From Algoriphagus yeomjeoni (lineage in GTDB: Bacteria; Bacteroidota; Bacteroidia; Cytophagales; Cyclobacteriaceae): 64,000 nucleotides of DNA. This document shows, in pieces, positions 8,696 through 18,798 of this stretch (positions within the stretch are counted from its first letter, which is position 1; every line of letters starts with the position of its first letter). The stretch spans positions 51,151-115,150 of the forward strand of contig NZ_QLLK01000014.1 in NCBI RefSeq assembly GCF_003259505.1. Direction: 5' to 3'. Below the pieces are notes generated by a model. The model ran no database searches. It had not been told where the DNA came from and saw nothing but the letters and a program-made list of their open reading frames with translations. The position numbers and the translations under genes were made by a program.

Positions 8696-9334
8696 ATGGA
8701 CTTTAGGAGCGTTTTAGATTTGTTGGTAAATGGAATGAAACATCCTCTGCCTGGCAAAAAAGCGCAGCTTTCTATGTCTCCAAACCCTGTTGATTTGAGG
8801 AGGTTTGATCCAAAACTGCCTGATAATCATCGCAAGGGATCTGTTTTGATACTGCTTTATCCTAATGAGGATAAAGCTTTTTTTCCACTGATCAAAAGGC
8901 CTGTCTACCAGGGAGTTCATAGTGGACAGATTGCCTTTCCAGGAGGCAAAATGGAAGATGAAGATGCTGATGAAGTGGAGACTGCGCTTCGCGAAGCTTG
9001 GGAAGAAGTCAATATTCGGCCAGAGCAAGTCAAGCTGATAGGCAGGATGAGTGAATTGTTTATTCCGACCAGTAATTTCTTGGTAAGCCCAATAATAGGA
9101 TATGCTGAAGAAGTGCCTGATTTTGTTCCTGAGAAAAAGGAAGTGGATAGGATTATTCAAACGGCCGTCAGTGTACTTTATGAACCTGAAATCCGCAAAC
9201 AAAAAATCTTAGAGTTTAGTAATAATTTCCAGTTGGATACACCTTATTTTGAAGTAGATCAGGAGATGGTTTGGGGTGCGACGGCGATGATTTTAAATGA
9301 GTTTCTGCAGATTCTAGAAAATGGAAAGAAGTAG
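8696..9334 (+). CDS. CoA pyrophosphatase (NUDIX hydrolase, NudL-like)
   Basis: A 212-residue NUDIX hydrolase of the UPF0035/CoA pyrophosphatase subgroup, which splits coenzyme A and derivatives into 3',5'-ADP and 4'-phosphopantetheine. The subgroup motif is clear: P-L-I-K-R-P-x-Y-Q-G-V-H-S-G-Q-I-A-F-P-G-G around residues 64-84, directly followed by the NUDIX box ending R-E-A-W-E-E (99-104), with the one-residue longer spacing usual in this subgroup. Cytosolic. It lies between a lipoprotein gene and a DUF819 gene in one operon-like run on the plus strand. Confidence 0.9.
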   Translation: MDFRSVLDLLVNGMKHPLPGKKAQLSMSPNPVDLRRFDPKLPDNHRKGSVLILLYPNEDKAFFPLIKRPVYQGVHSGQIAFPGGKMEDEDADEVETALREAWEEVNIRPEQVKLIGRMSELFIPTSNFLVSPIIGYAEEVPDFVPEKKEVDRIIQTAVSVLYEPEIRKQKILEFSNNFQLDTPYFEVDQEMVWGATAMILNEFLQILENGKK

Positions 9335-9355
9335 AATTCTGGTCTTTTTACTCAA

Positions 9356-10645
9356 ATGTTGGTATTGTTGCAGTCGATTATCCTTGATGAAATGGAAGAA
9401 AATACCCCTTTATTTACAAATGATGCTGTAGTTTTTGGATTGCTTATGGCAATTTTAGCAGTGATTTTTGCTACCTCAGCTAGTGAAAGACCTCTTTGGA
9501 GGAAGTTCTACAGTATAGTTCCGACGGTCTTACTTTGTTATTTTATTCCAGCGTTGGCTAATTCTTTTGGGTTGATTTCTGGTGAGAGCTCTGGCTTATA
9601 TAAGGTCGCCAGTAGGTATTTGCTACCAGCATCTTTGGTTTTGTTTACGATTAGCATTGATATCAAGGGTATTTTGAAACTTGGCCCAAAAGCGTTGACT
9701 ATGTTTCTGGCTGGAACGGTAGGAATTATGCTAGGCGGGCCACTAGCGTTGATGACCGTTGGCTTTCTTTTCCCTGAGTTATTGGGTGGCAGTGGTCCGG
9801 AAGAGGTATGGAGGGGTTTATCTACTATTGCTGGTTCCTGGATTGGCGGCGGTGCTAATCAGACGGCGATGTTGGAAGTATTTGGTCCTAGTCCAGAACT
9901 GTTCAGTCAGATGATTGCCGTGGATGTCTTGGTAGCAAATCTCTGGATGGCTTTCTTACTTTATTGGGCAGCAAAGCCTGAAAAGATTGATAAGCTATTC
10001 AAAGCGGATAGTACTAAAATCTATGAGCTAAGGGATAAAATTGAAGAATTCAGAAAGGGAATAATGAGGATTCCGACGCTGTCTGATACCATGATTATTC
10101 TTGGTGTTGGCTTTGGAGTGACTGGATTGGCACATTTGATCGCAGACTTTGTTGCCCCATACATTGGAGAGAATTACCCGAGTCTGAAACAGTATTCCTT
10201 GGATTCAGCTTTCTTCTGGATTGTAGTAATTGCAACCACGGCCGGGCTGTTGCTTTCATTTACGAAGGCAAGGAAATTGGAGGGAGCGGGCGCGTCACGC
10301 ATGGGAAGTGTTCTGCTCTACGTGCTGGTTGCTACCATCGGTATGCAAATGGATTTGGGAGCAGTCTTAGATAATCCGCTTTTATTTGTAGTAGGTATCG
10401 TTTGGATGATTTTCCATATCATCATTATGCTCATTGTAGCTTTTATTATCAAAGCGCCATTCTTCTATGTAGCGGTTGGATCTCAAGCAAATGTAGGAGG
10501 TGCAGCTTCTGCGCCCATAGTAGCAGCGGCATTTGACGCTTCTCTTGCCCCAGTTGGCGTGCTCTTAGCTGTTCTAGGGTATGCTGCCGGTACTTATGGG
10601 GCGTATCTTTGTGGATTGATGATGCAGGTTATTTCAGGAGGATAA
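9356..10645 (+). CDS. DUF819 family membrane protein
   Basis: A 429-residue polytopic membrane protein with about ten hydrophobic segments over its whole length and a soluble loop near residues 205-235. It fits DUF819 (YjcL-like), a family resembling sodium:solute carriers; conserved-looking glycine-rich patches are S-W-I-G-G-G-A-N-Q near residue 163 and S-Q-A-N-V-G-G-A-A-S-A-P near 380. The transported substrate is not known. The start ATG at 9356 is 21 bp after the NUDIX gene, and the stop is 2 bp before the ferredoxin start, so it is within the same operon. Confidence 0.85.
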   Translation: MLVLLQSIILDEMEENTPLFTNDAVVFGLLMAILAVIFATSASERPLWRKFYSIVPTVLLCYFIPALANSFGLISGESSGLYKVASRYLLPASLVLFTISIDIKGILKLGPKALTMFLAGTVGIMLGGPLALMTVGFLFPELLGGSGPEEVWRGLSTIAGSWIGGGANQTAMLEVFGPSPELFSQMIAVDVLVANLWMAFLLYWAAKPEKIDKLFKADSTKIYELRDKIEEFRKGIMRIPTLSDTMIILGVGFGVTGLAHLIADFVAPYIGENYPSLKQYSLDSAFFWIVVIATTAGLLLSFTKARKLEGAGASRMGSVLLYVLVATIGMQMDLGAVLDNPLLFVVGIVWMIFHIIIMLIVAFIIKAPFFYVAVGSQANVGGAASAPIVAAAFDASLAPVGVLLAVLGYAAGTYGAYLCGLMMQVISGG

Positions 10646-10647
10646 AA

Positions 10648-10890
10648 ATGAAACATTTCAGAAAATTAATTTTCGTGTGTAATGGTTCCGATTGTAAAAA
10701 AGCGGGCGCCAAAAAACTTAACAAGGACCTCAAAAGTCTTACAGATGAAGCTCCTTTTAAAGGAAGTTGTAAATTCATCAAAACCAAATGTATGGATATG
10801 TGCAAAACAGCTCCTAACGTAATTGTGGGTGACTATTTTTGTAAAAAAACCACTGCCGAAAAAGTATTACTTCAAATAAAAAAGTCCTGA
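10648..10890 (+). CDS. Thioredoxin-like [2Fe-2S] ferredoxin
   Basis: An 80-residue protein starting at ATG 10648, preceded by an unusually good ribosome binding site for this phylum (AGGAGG, 10637-10642), which decides the start. The four cysteines follow the pattern C-x4-C ... C-x3-C (V-C-N-G-S-D-C and K-C-M-D-M-C), the ligand set of thioredoxin-like [2Fe-2S] ferredoxins related to the NuoE subunit. It is therefore a soluble electron carrier; its partner is not evident from the neighbours. Its stop codon lies inside the left arm of the bidirectional hairpin at 10883-10902. Confidence 0.85.
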   Translation: MKHFRKLIFVCNGSDCKKAGAKKLNKDLKSLTDEAPFKGSCKFIKTKCMDMCKTAPNVIVGDYFCKKTTAEKVLLQIKKS

Positions 10891-10902
10891 TTTCTCAGGA
10901 CT
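10883..10902 (-). terminator. Intrinsic terminator between convergent genes
   Basis: AGTCCTGA / TCAGGACT with a 4-nt loop. Read on the minus strand it is followed by TTTTTTATTT, so it is a good terminator for the ybjQ-like gene; on the plus strand it overlaps the ferredoxin stop codon and has a weaker T-rich tail. Confidence 0.8.
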
Positions 10903-10909
10903 AATTCTT

Positions 10910-11230
10910 CTACTTTTTTACAACTTTTACTGCCGTGCCACTTGCGGTGACCATCAGCATTCCGTCACGAATAGTTTCATAGTCCAAGTCTATTCCAAGA
11001 ATTGCATTGGCCCCAAAAGCTCTAGCTTGCATTTCCATTTCTGCCATGGCAGTCGCTTTAGCTTCTCTTAAAACTCGCTCATAGGCAGAAGATCTACCGC
11101 CTACGATGTCGGTAATACTTGCAAAAAAGTCCTTGAAAACGTTAGCTCCAATTATAGTTTCTCCTGAAACTATTCCCAGATATTGCTCCACACTGTGTCC
11201 GTCTAGTGAGTTGGTGGTAGTTACAATCAT
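10910..11230 (-). CDS. YbjQ family (UPF0145) protein
   Basis: A 106-residue protein of the YbjQ/UPF0145 family, recognisable by the start T-T-x-S-L-D-G-H-x-[26 protein letters not shown] and the end region [13 protein letters not shown]. Members are small cytosolic pentamers annotated as heavy-metal-binding-like; no activity is established. Single gene, closed by the hairpin downstream. A 16-bp dyad (TATTTTA-GT-TAAAATA, 11244-11259) lies 14 bp before its start and could be part of its control region. Confidence 0.9.
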   Translation of the reverse strand: MIVTTTNSLDGHSVEQYLGIVSGETIIGANVFKDFFASITDIVGGRSSAYERVLREAKATAMAEMEMQARAFGANAILGIDLDYETIRDGMLMVTASGTAVKVVKK

Positions 11231-11472
11231 TGTTGTTAGTTAGTATTTTAGTTAAAATAAGTACACATTTGATCACGAATTTCAAGAACAAAAGGTTTCT
11301 CTTTAGATCATAGGAAAAATGTTTTTCACACACATTCAAAGTCAGATCGTCAAATTAAGAAGATGATTTCTTAAGATAAATACATATATTTTAGATGCTG
11401 TTTTTAGTTAATGATTCGAGGAGCCTTTATTTTAATTGTTGAAAAAACCAAAATCCTGAGGTTGCTAAACCT

Positions 11473-13404
11473 ATGAGACAATTCAATCAGTTTGATATTT
11501 CAGATGTTTTTAATGAGATAAATGCCCCGTTGTTTGTCATAGAATCTGAGGAAATAATTTTCTTCAATAAATTTTTTAAAGAGCACTTTCAAGAAATACC
11601 TTTTGATTGGAGGAGTAGCATAACTGATAAAAAATTAGTAACGTCTTTGGAGGACTTTTTTAAAACGGGCCTAGTTCCTAAGAATACCTTTCTTAAAAAG
11701 GTAAGGCCTAAAGAGCTGAGTTCCATTAATTATGAGTGGTCATTTTCAAATCTTCCATCTAGCTATTCTGAGAAATTTTTAATCGTAAGAGGTCATCCAT
11801 TGAAGTTTCAGTCTAAGGCAGGAGAACTATTAGCTCGGACCAGAGAGGAGTTGCAACAGTCTGAGGAAAAGTATAGAACACTTGTTGAAGAATCCACAGA
11901 GATTATTTTCTCGCTTTCTGACACCCTTGAGTTCTATTATATCTCACCAAATGTTAAGCAATTTCTTGGATATGAGGCCGATGAGGTGATTGGTACTAGT
12001 TTTTTAAACTATTTGAATCCTGAAGATTTAGATGTTTTCCAATCTTTTGGTGTAGAGATCGGTGATTTTTTAGATGAAAATCAACACCTAGAATTCCGCA
12101 TCAAACATAAAAATGGGACGTTTAGGGTGTTTAGCTCAAATGGCAGGATGGTTCATGAACACGAAGATAAAAAGCCATTTTATACAGGAATTGCCAGAGA
12201 TATTACTGAATTAAAACAGGCGCAAAAGGATTTGTTTCAAGCTAAAGAAAGAGCAGAAAAGGATTCTCTTGTAAAATCTCAGTTTCTATCGATGATGAGT
12301 CATGAGATCAGAACACCTATGAATGCGGTGATAGGATTGACTCATCTGCTTATGGAGGAAAACCCCAGAGAAGATCAATTGGAGAACTTAAAGACGCTTA
12401 AATTCTCGGCAGAGAATCTGATGAGCCTTATCAATGACTTACTGGATTTCAGTAAAATTGATGCTGGGAAAATTAATTTGGAGCAATCTCAATTCGATTT
12501 ACGTGTTTTAGTCAATCGGATAGTTCATTCATACTCCTTTCAAGCCAAGGAAAAAGGGTTGAAAATCAGGACTGATATTGATGGTGAAATTCCAGAATTG
12601 TTAATTGGAGATTCCGTAAGAATAAGTCAGATTATTAATAATTTGCTTTCCAACGCTGTCAAATTTACAGATATCGGACAGGTGAGAACTGTTCTGCAAG
12701 TGGTTAAAGCTACCCGTAAATTCTGTGAAATTAAATTTAGTATTGAGGATACGGGAATTGGGATTCCAGAAGATAAGGTAGAGTCTATTTTTGAGGCTTT
12801 CACACAAGCTTCATCCGATACAACCCGTAAATTTGGCGGTACAGGACTCGGATTAGCTATTGTAAAAAGATTAGTTGAACTTCATGGCTCTGAAATAAAT
12901 GTATCAACTTCTCTGAATCAAGGGAGTGCCTTTGAGTTTACATTGAAATTTAAAAGCGTGGAAATAAAAAGTAAGGATCAAACTGAACAACAGGATTACA
13001 AAGAAAAATCTTTAAAAAATGTATCGATTCTAGTTGCTGAAGACAATCTGATCAATCAGATCCTGATTAAGAAATTTCTCAAAAATTGGCATATTGGCAA
13101 GCTTGTGATGGCCTCAGATGGACAAGAGGCCATTGAAGAGTTTCATAAAACTAATTTTGATCTCATACTTTTAGATTTGCAGATGCCCATTCTTGGTGGG
13201 CTTTCAGTAGCAAAATTTATTCGGGAAGACCTGGATTCAGGTAAAAATCAAGTACCGATTTTGGTGCTTTCTGCGGCATCTCGCCAAGAAATAAAATCAG
13301 AAATGCTGGAATTAAGTATAAATGATTTTATAGAAAAGCCCTTCACACCTGAAGTCTTATATGGAAAAATAACTGAACATCTTATTTCAAAAGATCTCAG
13401 TTGA
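11473..13404 (+). CDS. PAS-domain hybrid sensor histidine kinase
   Basis: A 643-residue soluble hybrid kinase. Order: an N-terminal PAS-like sensor (~1-110), a short linker helix, a second PAS/PAC domain (~130-255, ending Y-T-G-I-A-R-D-I-T-E), HisKA with the phospho-acceptor in S-H-E-I-R-T-P-M-N (H277), HATPase with N box, D-T-G-I-G-I and G-G-T-G-L-G-L (~380-495), and a receiver domain (~517-638) with A-E-D-N and acceptor D568 in L-L-D-L-Q-M-P. No membrane segment is visible, so it senses a cytoplasmic signal. No output regulator is adjacent. An outer-membrane protein gene follows 69 bp later. Confidence 0.92.
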   Translation: MRQFNQFDISDVFNEINAPLFVIESEEIIFFNKFFKEHFQEIPFDWRSSITDKKLVTSLEDFFKTGLVPKNTFLKKVRPKELSSINYEWSFSNLPSSYSEKFLIVRGHPLKFQSKAGELLARTREELQQSEEKYRTLVEESTEIIFSLSDTLEFYYISPNVKQFLGYEADEVIGTSFLNYLNPEDLDVFQSFGVEIGDFLDENQHLEFRIKHKNGTFRVFSSNGRMVHEHEDKKPFYTGIARDITELKQAQKDLFQAKERAEKDSLVKSQFLSMMSHEIRTPMNAVIGLTHLLMEENPREDQLENLKTLKFSAENLMSLINDLLDFSKIDAGKINLEQSQFDLRVLVNRIVHSYSFQAKEKGLKIRTDIDGEIPELLIGDSVRISQIINNLLSNAVKFTDIGQVRTVLQVVKATRKFCEIKFSIEDTGIGIPEDKVESIFEAFTQASSDTTRKFGGTGLGLAIVKRLVELHGSEINVSTSLNQGSAFEFTLKFKSVEIKSKDQTEQQDYKEKSLKNVSILVAEDNLINQILIKKFLKNWHIGKLVMASDGQEAIEEFHKTNFDLILLDLQMPILGGLSVAKFIREDLDSGKNQVPILVLSAASRQEIKSEMLELSINDFIEKPFTPEVLYGKITEHLISKDLS

Positions 13405-13406
13405 AA

Positions 13407-13466
13407 TCGGTTTAGCATTAATTTTGCCTATAAGCTGTGGGTTTTTACCAGCTTATTTCAAACCGA
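13407..13466 (+). promoter_or_regulatory. Nested stem structure before the outer-membrane protein gene
   Basis: TCGGTTT (13407-13413) can pair with AAACCGA (13460-13466), enclosing an 8-bp stem ATAAGCTG (13430-13437) / CAGCTTAT (13449-13456). It begins 2 bp after the kinase stop and ends 7 bp before the next start. A -7-like TAATTTTG at 13419-13426 would place a transcript start at the inner stem. No T tract follows, so it is not a terminator. Role unknown. Confidence 0.35.
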
Positions 13467-13473
13467 CTAATCA

Positions 13474-14790
13474 ATGCCCCTTTTTCATAGATATATTTTC
13501 CTTTTTTTCTTCTTTATTATCGTTGCAACTTCATCCGCGCAACAACTAGTTACAAAAAGGCCGACTTTCTATGCACTTCTTGGAACCTCTGGAGGCAAAC
13601 TCAATCAATTTGATAAACTACTTCAAGACAGAGGATTGTCAGGACTTAGAAATAGATACCAAACTATTGGGGTAGGCTATCAGACTAGGATAAATGACTT
13701 TGTGCTAGGTATGGATCTCCTTCATAATAGAGGAGGAGTTAGCAAGTTGGATGATTATAGGATGAATTACAGGACTTCCAGAGCGTTGTTGAATGTTGGC
13801 TATGCATTTACAGAAGAGTCCCGTTTTCAATTGATTCATTACATGTCCTTGGGTGTAGGTTTCCTTAATTTTCAAATGTTACCCTCTCAGCCCTCAAAAA
13901 ATCTTGATTCATTTTTAGCAAATCCTGAACAGGGATTTGTATTACGGAAAAAAGATATTCATAAAGGGACTTTTAATTACGGGAATTTTCTAACAGAGAT
14001 TGGCTTTCAATTAAGCTATGATTTCGACCTTCCTGGGAGGAAGGAGGCCTTGCAGCTGATCACCAAAATGGGGTATTCATTTAGTCCTTTGCAGGGTAAA
14101 TGGAACATGAATGGTATTTCATTTGACAATACCCAAAATGGAGCTTTCCTCAGAGTAGGAGCAGGCATTTCACTGCCAGATGGAAATTTCTTTTATAAAG
14201 ATGCCAGCATTAGCATTTCACTAATTCGAGGAGTTCACTTCAGCAACGCCAAAGAATTCAATGCTAAGCTGGAAGAAGCAGGGTTAAATTCTTTGGATGG
14301 AGCGCCATCCAATTGGGGCTTGAGAATTTTGGGAAATACTGAACGTATACTATATGGTGCAGAACTCTATAATCTTGCTTTGAGTGGAGCTGCAAATGAA
14401 GCAAAAAATCATTCATTGAATAGCCTTAGAGTCTACGGCAATATGGGATATAATCTGATCAAATACAGAAATTTTGGGGTGGGAGCACTCGCCGGCTTAG
14501 GATTTGGCAATATTCGATATTCACTTTTGAAAGTAGATAAACCTGATTTTCCTGAATTATTTGAGCAGCGTAAATTTGATGGTTATTTGAAAAATAGTGG
14601 CTTGATGATGAAGCCAGAGGTCTTTGTGGATTATGGAATCCCGATGACTAAGCGTAAACTGTATAAACTTGTATTCACTGCAGCTGCAGGATATGAAATT
14701 CCTCTGGCAAATTATAGGCTGGGCAACCTAAGTATGTCAAGTTATATGGCTGGACCTTATTTGAGTTTCGGAATAGGAGTTAGGCCTTAA
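13474..14790 (+). CDS. Outer-membrane beta-barrel-like protein of unknown function
   Basis: A 438-residue protein with a cleavable signal peptide (hydrophobic stretch rich in Phe ending A-T-S-S-A-Q-Q near residue 23). The mature part alternates polar and aromatic residues in many short strands (for example Y-Q-T-I-G-V-G-Y-Q, L-T-E-I-G-F-Q-L-S-Y) and ends with S-F-G-I-G-V-R-P, all consistent with an outer-membrane barrel. I do not recognise a specific family. It follows the hybrid kinase on the same strand; no terminator separates them, so it may be cotranscribed or driven from the short gap. Confidence 0.65.
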   Translation: MPLFHRYIFLFFFFIIVATSSAQQLVTKRPTFYALLGTSGGKLNQFDKLLQDRGLSGLRNRYQTIGVGYQTRINDFVLGMDLLHNRGGVSKLDDYRMNYRTSRALLNVGYAFTEESRFQLIHYMSLGVGFLNFQMLPSQPSKNLDSFLANPEQGFVLRKKDIHKGTFNYGNFLTEIGFQLSYDFDLPGRKEALQLITKMGYSFSPLQGKWNMNGISFDNTQNGAFLRVGAGISLPDGNFFYKDASISISLIRGVHFSNAKEFNAKLEEAGLNSLDGAPSNWGLRILGNTERILYGAELYNLALSGAANEAKNHSLNSLRVYGNMGYNLIKYRNFGVGALAGLGFGNIRYSLLKVDKPDFPELFEQRKFDGYLKNSGLMMKPEVFVDYGIPMTKRKLYKLVFTAAAGYEIPLANYRLGNLSMSSYMAGPYLSFGIGVRP

Positions 14791-14869
14791 TTTTATTTTT
14801 ACTTCAATACAAATCCTTTTTTAGTGAAGCCTTTTAAGCGAAACTCCTGTTATATTATCAAAATGATAT

Positions 14870-14877
14870 TAACTTTG
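14870..14877 (+). promoter_or_regulatory. -7 element of the methionine operon promoter
   Basis: TAACTTTG matches the Bacteroidota -7 box TAnnTTTG exactly. The predicted start, about 6 bp downstream, coincides with the first base of the riboswitch P1 stem at 14883. The -33 box is poor. Confidence 0.55.
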
Positions 14878-14882
14878 GGCTG

Positions 14883-14977
14883 CTTATCGAGAAAGACTGA
14901 GGGAAGGGCCCAACGACGTCTTAGCAACCTGTAGCCAAGGTGCTAACTCCCATTCCGATTTATCGGGAACAGATGAG
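14883..14977 (+). ncRNA. SAM-I (S-box) riboswitch
   Basis: The sequence shows the SAM-I layout: P1 arms CTTATC (14883) and GATGAG (to 14977), the core G-A-G-G-G-A ... G-G-C-C-C ... A-G-C-A-A-C-C, and the conserved G-G-T-G-C-T-A-A-C-T-C-C segment, with a P4 hairpin (TTCCGAT/ATCGGGAA). It binds S-adenosylmethionine and lowers expression of methionine genes. A further hairpin (CGGA 14978-14981 with TCCG 15001-15004, inner AGTAC/GTACT) followed by TGTTTT is the probable expression platform. It precedes the two metH halves and metF. The GTG at 14940 inside it is not a gene start. Confidence 0.93.
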
Positions 14978-15044
14978 CGGACTAGTACTTTGTACTTCTC
15001 TCCGTGTTTTGCTCGACAAGCTTTTTGAACAACAAAAAAATAGT

Positions 15045-16097
15045 ATGCAAAACAGAACGGAATCCCTACTTCAGCAACTTTCGCAGCGTATTTTAATACT
15101 CGATGGAGCCATGGGTACCATGATTCAACGATACACCTTGACTGAGGAAGATTTTAGAACGCCTGAATTAGCAGATCATCCCAAATCTTTGAAGGGAAAT
15201 AATGACTTGCTATCTCTGAGCAAACCTCAGATTATCAAAAATATTCATGCTGAATATTTCAAGGCTGGAGCTGATATTATAGAGACGAATACTTTTTCTG
15301 CTACTACAATTGCTCAGGCTGATTATGACCTTTCGCATTTAGCGTATACGATCAATTTTGAATCAGCAAAGCTAGCCCGTGAGGTAGCAGACGAATTCAC
15401 AGCTCAGAACCCTACTAAACCTCGATTTGTAGCTGGTGCCATTGGACCTACCAATAGAACGGCTTCCCTTTCCCCGGACGTAAATGATCCAGGCTATCGA
15501 GCGATCACCTTTGATCAGCTAGCGGAAGCATATGCTGAGCAGGTGAGAGGATTGCTAGCTGGTGGAGCAGATATCATTTTGGTGGAGACGATTTTTGATA
15601 CCTTGAATGCGAAAGCAGCGCTGTATGCCATCCAGGATGTTTACGAAGAGCGGAATATTCCTTTGGATCCAAAAGAAGGCGGAATCCCAATCATGATTTC
15701 TGGAACAATCACTGATGCATCCGGAAGAACACTTTCTGGTCAGACTACAGAAGCATTTTTGATCTCAATTTCACATGTGCCTTTACTTTCAGTAGGTTTA
15801 AATTGTGCACTGGGTGCGAAAGAGTTGAGGCCGTATTTGAAAGTGCTGGCAAACAAGGCCCCTTTCTTTGTGAGTGCATATCCAAATGCAGGTTTACCGA
15901 ATGAATTTGGTCAATACGATCAAGGAGCCAATGAAATGGCTGACCAAGTCAGAGACTTTTTGAAAGAAGGAATGCTAAATATCCTAGGTGGATGCTGTGG
16001 AACTACTCCTGAGCATATTTCCGCATTAGCACATATGGCTGCCAATTTTCAGCCTAGAAAATTACAAGAAGAAGAATTAGAAGAAACGTTGGACTGA
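15045..16097 (+). CDS. metH: Methionine synthase, homocysteine-binding module (MetH N-terminal half)
   Basis: A 350-residue homocysteine S-methyltransferase module starting at ATG 15045, after the riboswitch. Visible: [11 protein letters not shown] near residue 15, the [10 protein letters not shown] segment, and the three zinc-ligand cysteines in L-N-C-A-L-G-A and the late [11 protein letters not shown]. It corresponds to the first domain of E. coli MetH; pterin, cobalamin and activation domains are in the next gene, 4 bp downstream. Together they move a methyl group from 5-methyl-tetrahydrofolate to homocysteine through cobalamin. An in-frame upstream GTG would put the start inside the riboswitch and is rejected. 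Confidence 0.93.
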   Translation: MQNRTESLLQQLSQRILILDGAMGTMIQRYTLTEEDFRTPELADHPKSLKGNNDLLSLSKPQIIKNIHAEYFKAGADIIETNTFSATTIAQADYDLSHLAYTINFESAKLAREVADEFTAQNPTKPRFVAGAIGPTNRTASLSPDVNDPGYRAITFDQLAEAYAEQVRGLLAGGADIILVETIFDTLNAKAALYAIQDVYEERNIPLDPKEGGIPIMISGTITDASGRTLSGQTTEAFLISISHVPLLSVGLNCALGAKELRPYLKVLANKAPFFVSAYPNAGLPNEFGQYDQGANEMADQVRDFLKEGMLNILGGCCGTTPEHISALAHMAANFQPRKLQEEELEETLD

Positions 16098-16101
16098 GAA
16101 G

Positions 16102-18798
16102 ATGGCAAGAACAAACTACATGAAACTTTCGGGCTTAGAGCCCCTGGTTTTCACACCCGAAATTAACTTTGTCAATGTAGGCGAGCGAACGAATATCACT
16201 GGTTCGAAGAAATTTGCCCGATTGATTCTAAATGGAAATTACGATGAGGCGCTGGAAGTAGCCTTGGATCAAGTTAGAGGTGGAGCACAGGTGCTAGACG
16301 TCTGTATGGATGAAGGAATGCTTGACGGGGAATTTGCGATGGTCAAATTTCTTAATCTGATCGCTTCAGAGCCTGAGATTTCCAGAATTCCGATCATGAT
16401 CGATAGTTCGAAATGGAAGATTATCGTCGCGGGATTGAAGTGTGTGCAGGGCAAAGGAATTGTGAATTCTATTTCTCTCAAGAATGGTGAGGAAGAATTT
16501 ATACAGCAAGCCAAGACCGTTAAGAAATTTGGCGCTGCTGTGGTGGTGATGGCTTTTGATGAAGATGGACAAGCGGATACCTACGAAAGAAGAATTGAGA
16601 TTTGCGAGAGAAGCTACAGGATACTTGTTGATCAGGTAAAGTTTAACCCTCAGGATATCATTTTTGATCCGAATATTTTTCCGGTTGCTACTGGGATGGA
16701 CGAGCATCGGAAAAATGCTTTAGACTTTTTCAATGCAACCAAATGGATAAAAGCAAATCTTCCTGGTGCCAAAGTCAGCGGTGGAGTCAGTAATGTGAGT
16801 TTTTCTTTCAGAGGAAATAACCCAGTCAGAGAGGCAATGCATGCTGCATTTCTATACCATGCAATCAAAAGCGGTATGGACATGGGCATCGTGAACCCAA
16901 CCATGTTGGAGATTTACGACGATATTCCAAAGGACCTGCTTGAAAGAGTGGAAGATGTGCTTTTTGATAGAAGAGAGGACGCTACTGAGCGTATGCTTGA
17001 TTTTGCGGAAACTGTAAAGTCTGCCGATAAAAGGGAAGTGGTTAATGAAGCTTGGCGTTCTGATCCTGTGTCCAAACGAATGGAGCATGCCTTGGTAAAG
17101 GGGATTTTGGATTTTATCGTAGAGGATACTGAGGAAGCCAGACTTGAGCTGAAAAATCCGCTGAAAGTTATCGAAGGGCCCTTGATGGATGGGATGAATG
17201 TGGTAGGTGATCTATTTGGCGAGGGAAAAATGTTTCTTCCTCAAGTGGTGAAATCTGCCCGAGTAATGAAGAAAGCGGTGGCCTATTTAGAGCCATTTAT
17301 GCCTTTACCTGAAGAAGGAGCTGAGGAGTCTTCCTTGAAAAAAATTCTTTTGGCTACTGTGAAAGGTGATGTTCATGATATTGGAAAGAATATAGTGGGA
17401 GTAGTTTTAGCATGTAATAGCTACCAAATTATCGATTTGGGAGTGATGGTGGATGCCCAGAAAATCATCGATGAAGCCGTAAAAAATAAGGTTGATATCA
17501 TTGGACTCAGCGGATTGATCACACCTTCATTGGATGAGATGGTCAATGTGGCTTCTGAGATGGAGCGGCAGGGAATCAAAATCCCATTGCTCATAGGCGG
17601 TGCTACTACTTCAAGAATTCACACTGCAGTGAAAATCGATCCGGTATATAGTGGAACTGTAATCCATGTGATGGATGCTAGTAAGTCTGTTCCCATAGCT
17701 GGAGAGGCCATTTCTGAGGAAACGAAGGAAGCTTATAGAATCAAATACAAGGAAATATATGCTCAACTTCGAGTAGAGCATGAAGCTAAGCAATCTGTGA
17801 AGCAGCTGGTTTCTTATGAAGAAGCCAAAGCTAATCCAGTGGAAATTGACTGGAATTCATATTCTCCTGTTGTACCGAAGAAATTGGGACGCACAGTATT
17901 GAAAGATCTGGACTTAAATGTGCTAAGAAAGTACATAGACTGGACTCCATTTTTCAGTACCTGGATGCTTAGTGGGAAGTTTCCAAAGATATTCTCTGAT
18001 CCTGTAGTCGGAGATGAAGCCAAGAAAGTCTTTGACGAAGCTAATGCAATGCTTGACAAAGCCATTGCAGAAAAATGGCTTTCAGCGAATGCTGTTTTTG
18101 GACTTTATCCTGTACAAAGATCGGAAGACGATGCAGTGGTATTTGATGAAACTGGAAATCAGACGGCATCCTTTCACTTTTTGCGCCAGCAAGGCAAAAA
18201 AGGAAAGGGAGTACCCAATCGCTCCTTAGCTGATTATTTGCATCCTTCCGAGAAAGATTATTTGGGATGTTTTGCGGTCACCTCAGGAATCGGAATGGAA
18301 AAGAAACTTGCCGAATTCCAGAAAGCAGGTGATGACTACAATGATATCATGTTCAAATCCATAGCAGACAGATTAGCTGAGGCTGCTGCTGAATACATCC
18401 ATGAGCTTGTCCGAAAGGAATATTGGGGTTATGCCCCAGATGAGAATCTGGAAAATGACTCCTTGGTACGTGAAGAATACCTCGGAATCAGACCTGCGCC
18501 AGGCTATCCGGCTTGTCCTGAGCATTCGGAGAAGACCACGGTTTCACAGCTGTTGGATATGGAACAGGAAATTGGAATCGAACTGACTTCCAGTTTTGCT
18601 ATGTATCCTACATCATCAGTTTCAGGATATTTCTTTGGACACCCAGAAAGTAAATACTTTGGCCTTGGAAAAATTGGAGAAGACCAAGTTGCCAGCTATG
18701 CTGAGCGAAAAGGTATTACACTCAAGGAAGCTGAGCGTTTATTATCTCCTAACCTTGCTTACCAACCTAATTTAACCCTAGTAGAACCTACTTCATGA
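16102..18798 (+). CDS. metH: Methionine synthase, pterin/cobalamin/activation modules (MetH C-terminal half)
   Basis: An 898-residue protein with the remaining MetH domains in order: pterin-binding TIM barrel (~1-300; [13 protein letters not shown]), the helical cap (~310-410), the Rossmann cobalamin domain with G-D-V-H-D-I-G-K (H425 is the predicted lower cobalt ligand) and the SAM-binding activation domain (~560-890; [19 protein letters not shown]). It completes the split enzyme started by the preceding gene. Its stop overlaps the metF start (ATGA, 18795-18798). Regulated with its neighbours by the SAM-I riboswitch; requires cobalamin. Confidence 0.95.
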   Translation: MARTNYMKLSGLEPLVFTPEINFVNVGERTNITGSKKFARLILNGNYDEALEVALDQVRGGAQVLDVCMDEGMLDGEFAMVKFLNLIASEPEISRIPIMIDSSKWKIIVAGLKCVQGKGIVNSISLKNGEEEFIQQAKTVKKFGAAVVVMAFDEDGQADTYERRIEICERSYRILVDQVKFNPQDIIFDPNIFPVATGMDEHRKNALDFFNATKWIKANLPGAKVSGGVSNVSFSFRGNNPVREAMHAAFLYHAIKSGMDMGIVNPTMLEIYDDIPKDLLERVEDVLFDRREDATERMLDFAETVKSADKREVVNEAWRSDPVSKRMEHALVKGILDFIVEDTEEARLELKNPLKVIEGPLMDGMNVVGDLFGEGKMFLPQVVKSARVMKKAVAYLEPFMPLPEEGAEESSLKKILLATVKGDVHDIGKNIVGVVLACNSYQIIDLGVMVDAQKIIDEAVKNKVDIIGLSGLITPSLDEMVNVASEMERQGIKIPLLIGGATTSRIHTAVKIDPVYSGTVIHVMDASKSVPIAGEAISEETKEAYRIKYKEIYAQLRVEHEAKQSVKQLVSYEEAKANPVEIDWNSYSPVVPKKLGRTVLKDLDLNVLRKYIDWTPFFSTWMLSGKFPKIFSDPVVGDEAKKVFDEANAMLDKAIAEKWLSANAVFGLYPVQRSEDDAVVFDETGNQTASFHFLRQQGKKGKGVPNRSLADYLHPSEKDYLGCFAVTSGIGMEKKLAEFQKAGDDYNDIMFKSIADRLAEAAAEYIHELVRKEYWGYAPDENLENDSLVREEYLGIRPAPGYPACPEHSEKTTVSQLLDMEQEIGIELTSSFAMYPTSSVSGYFFGHPESKYFGLGKIGEDQVASYAERKGITLKEAERLLSPNLAYQPNLTLVEPTS

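Noticed and set aside
8714..9202. 162-codon minus-strand ORF opposite the NUDIX gene
   Set aside because: Antisense shadow of a gene with clear family motifs.
14940..15044. In-frame GTG extension of the first metH half
   Set aside because: It lies inside the SAM-I riboswitch; family similarity begins at ATG 15045.
15045..18798. metH frameshift pseudogene
   Set aside because: Each half has its own start and complete domains, and the break falls at a domain border; split MetH is known in this phylum.
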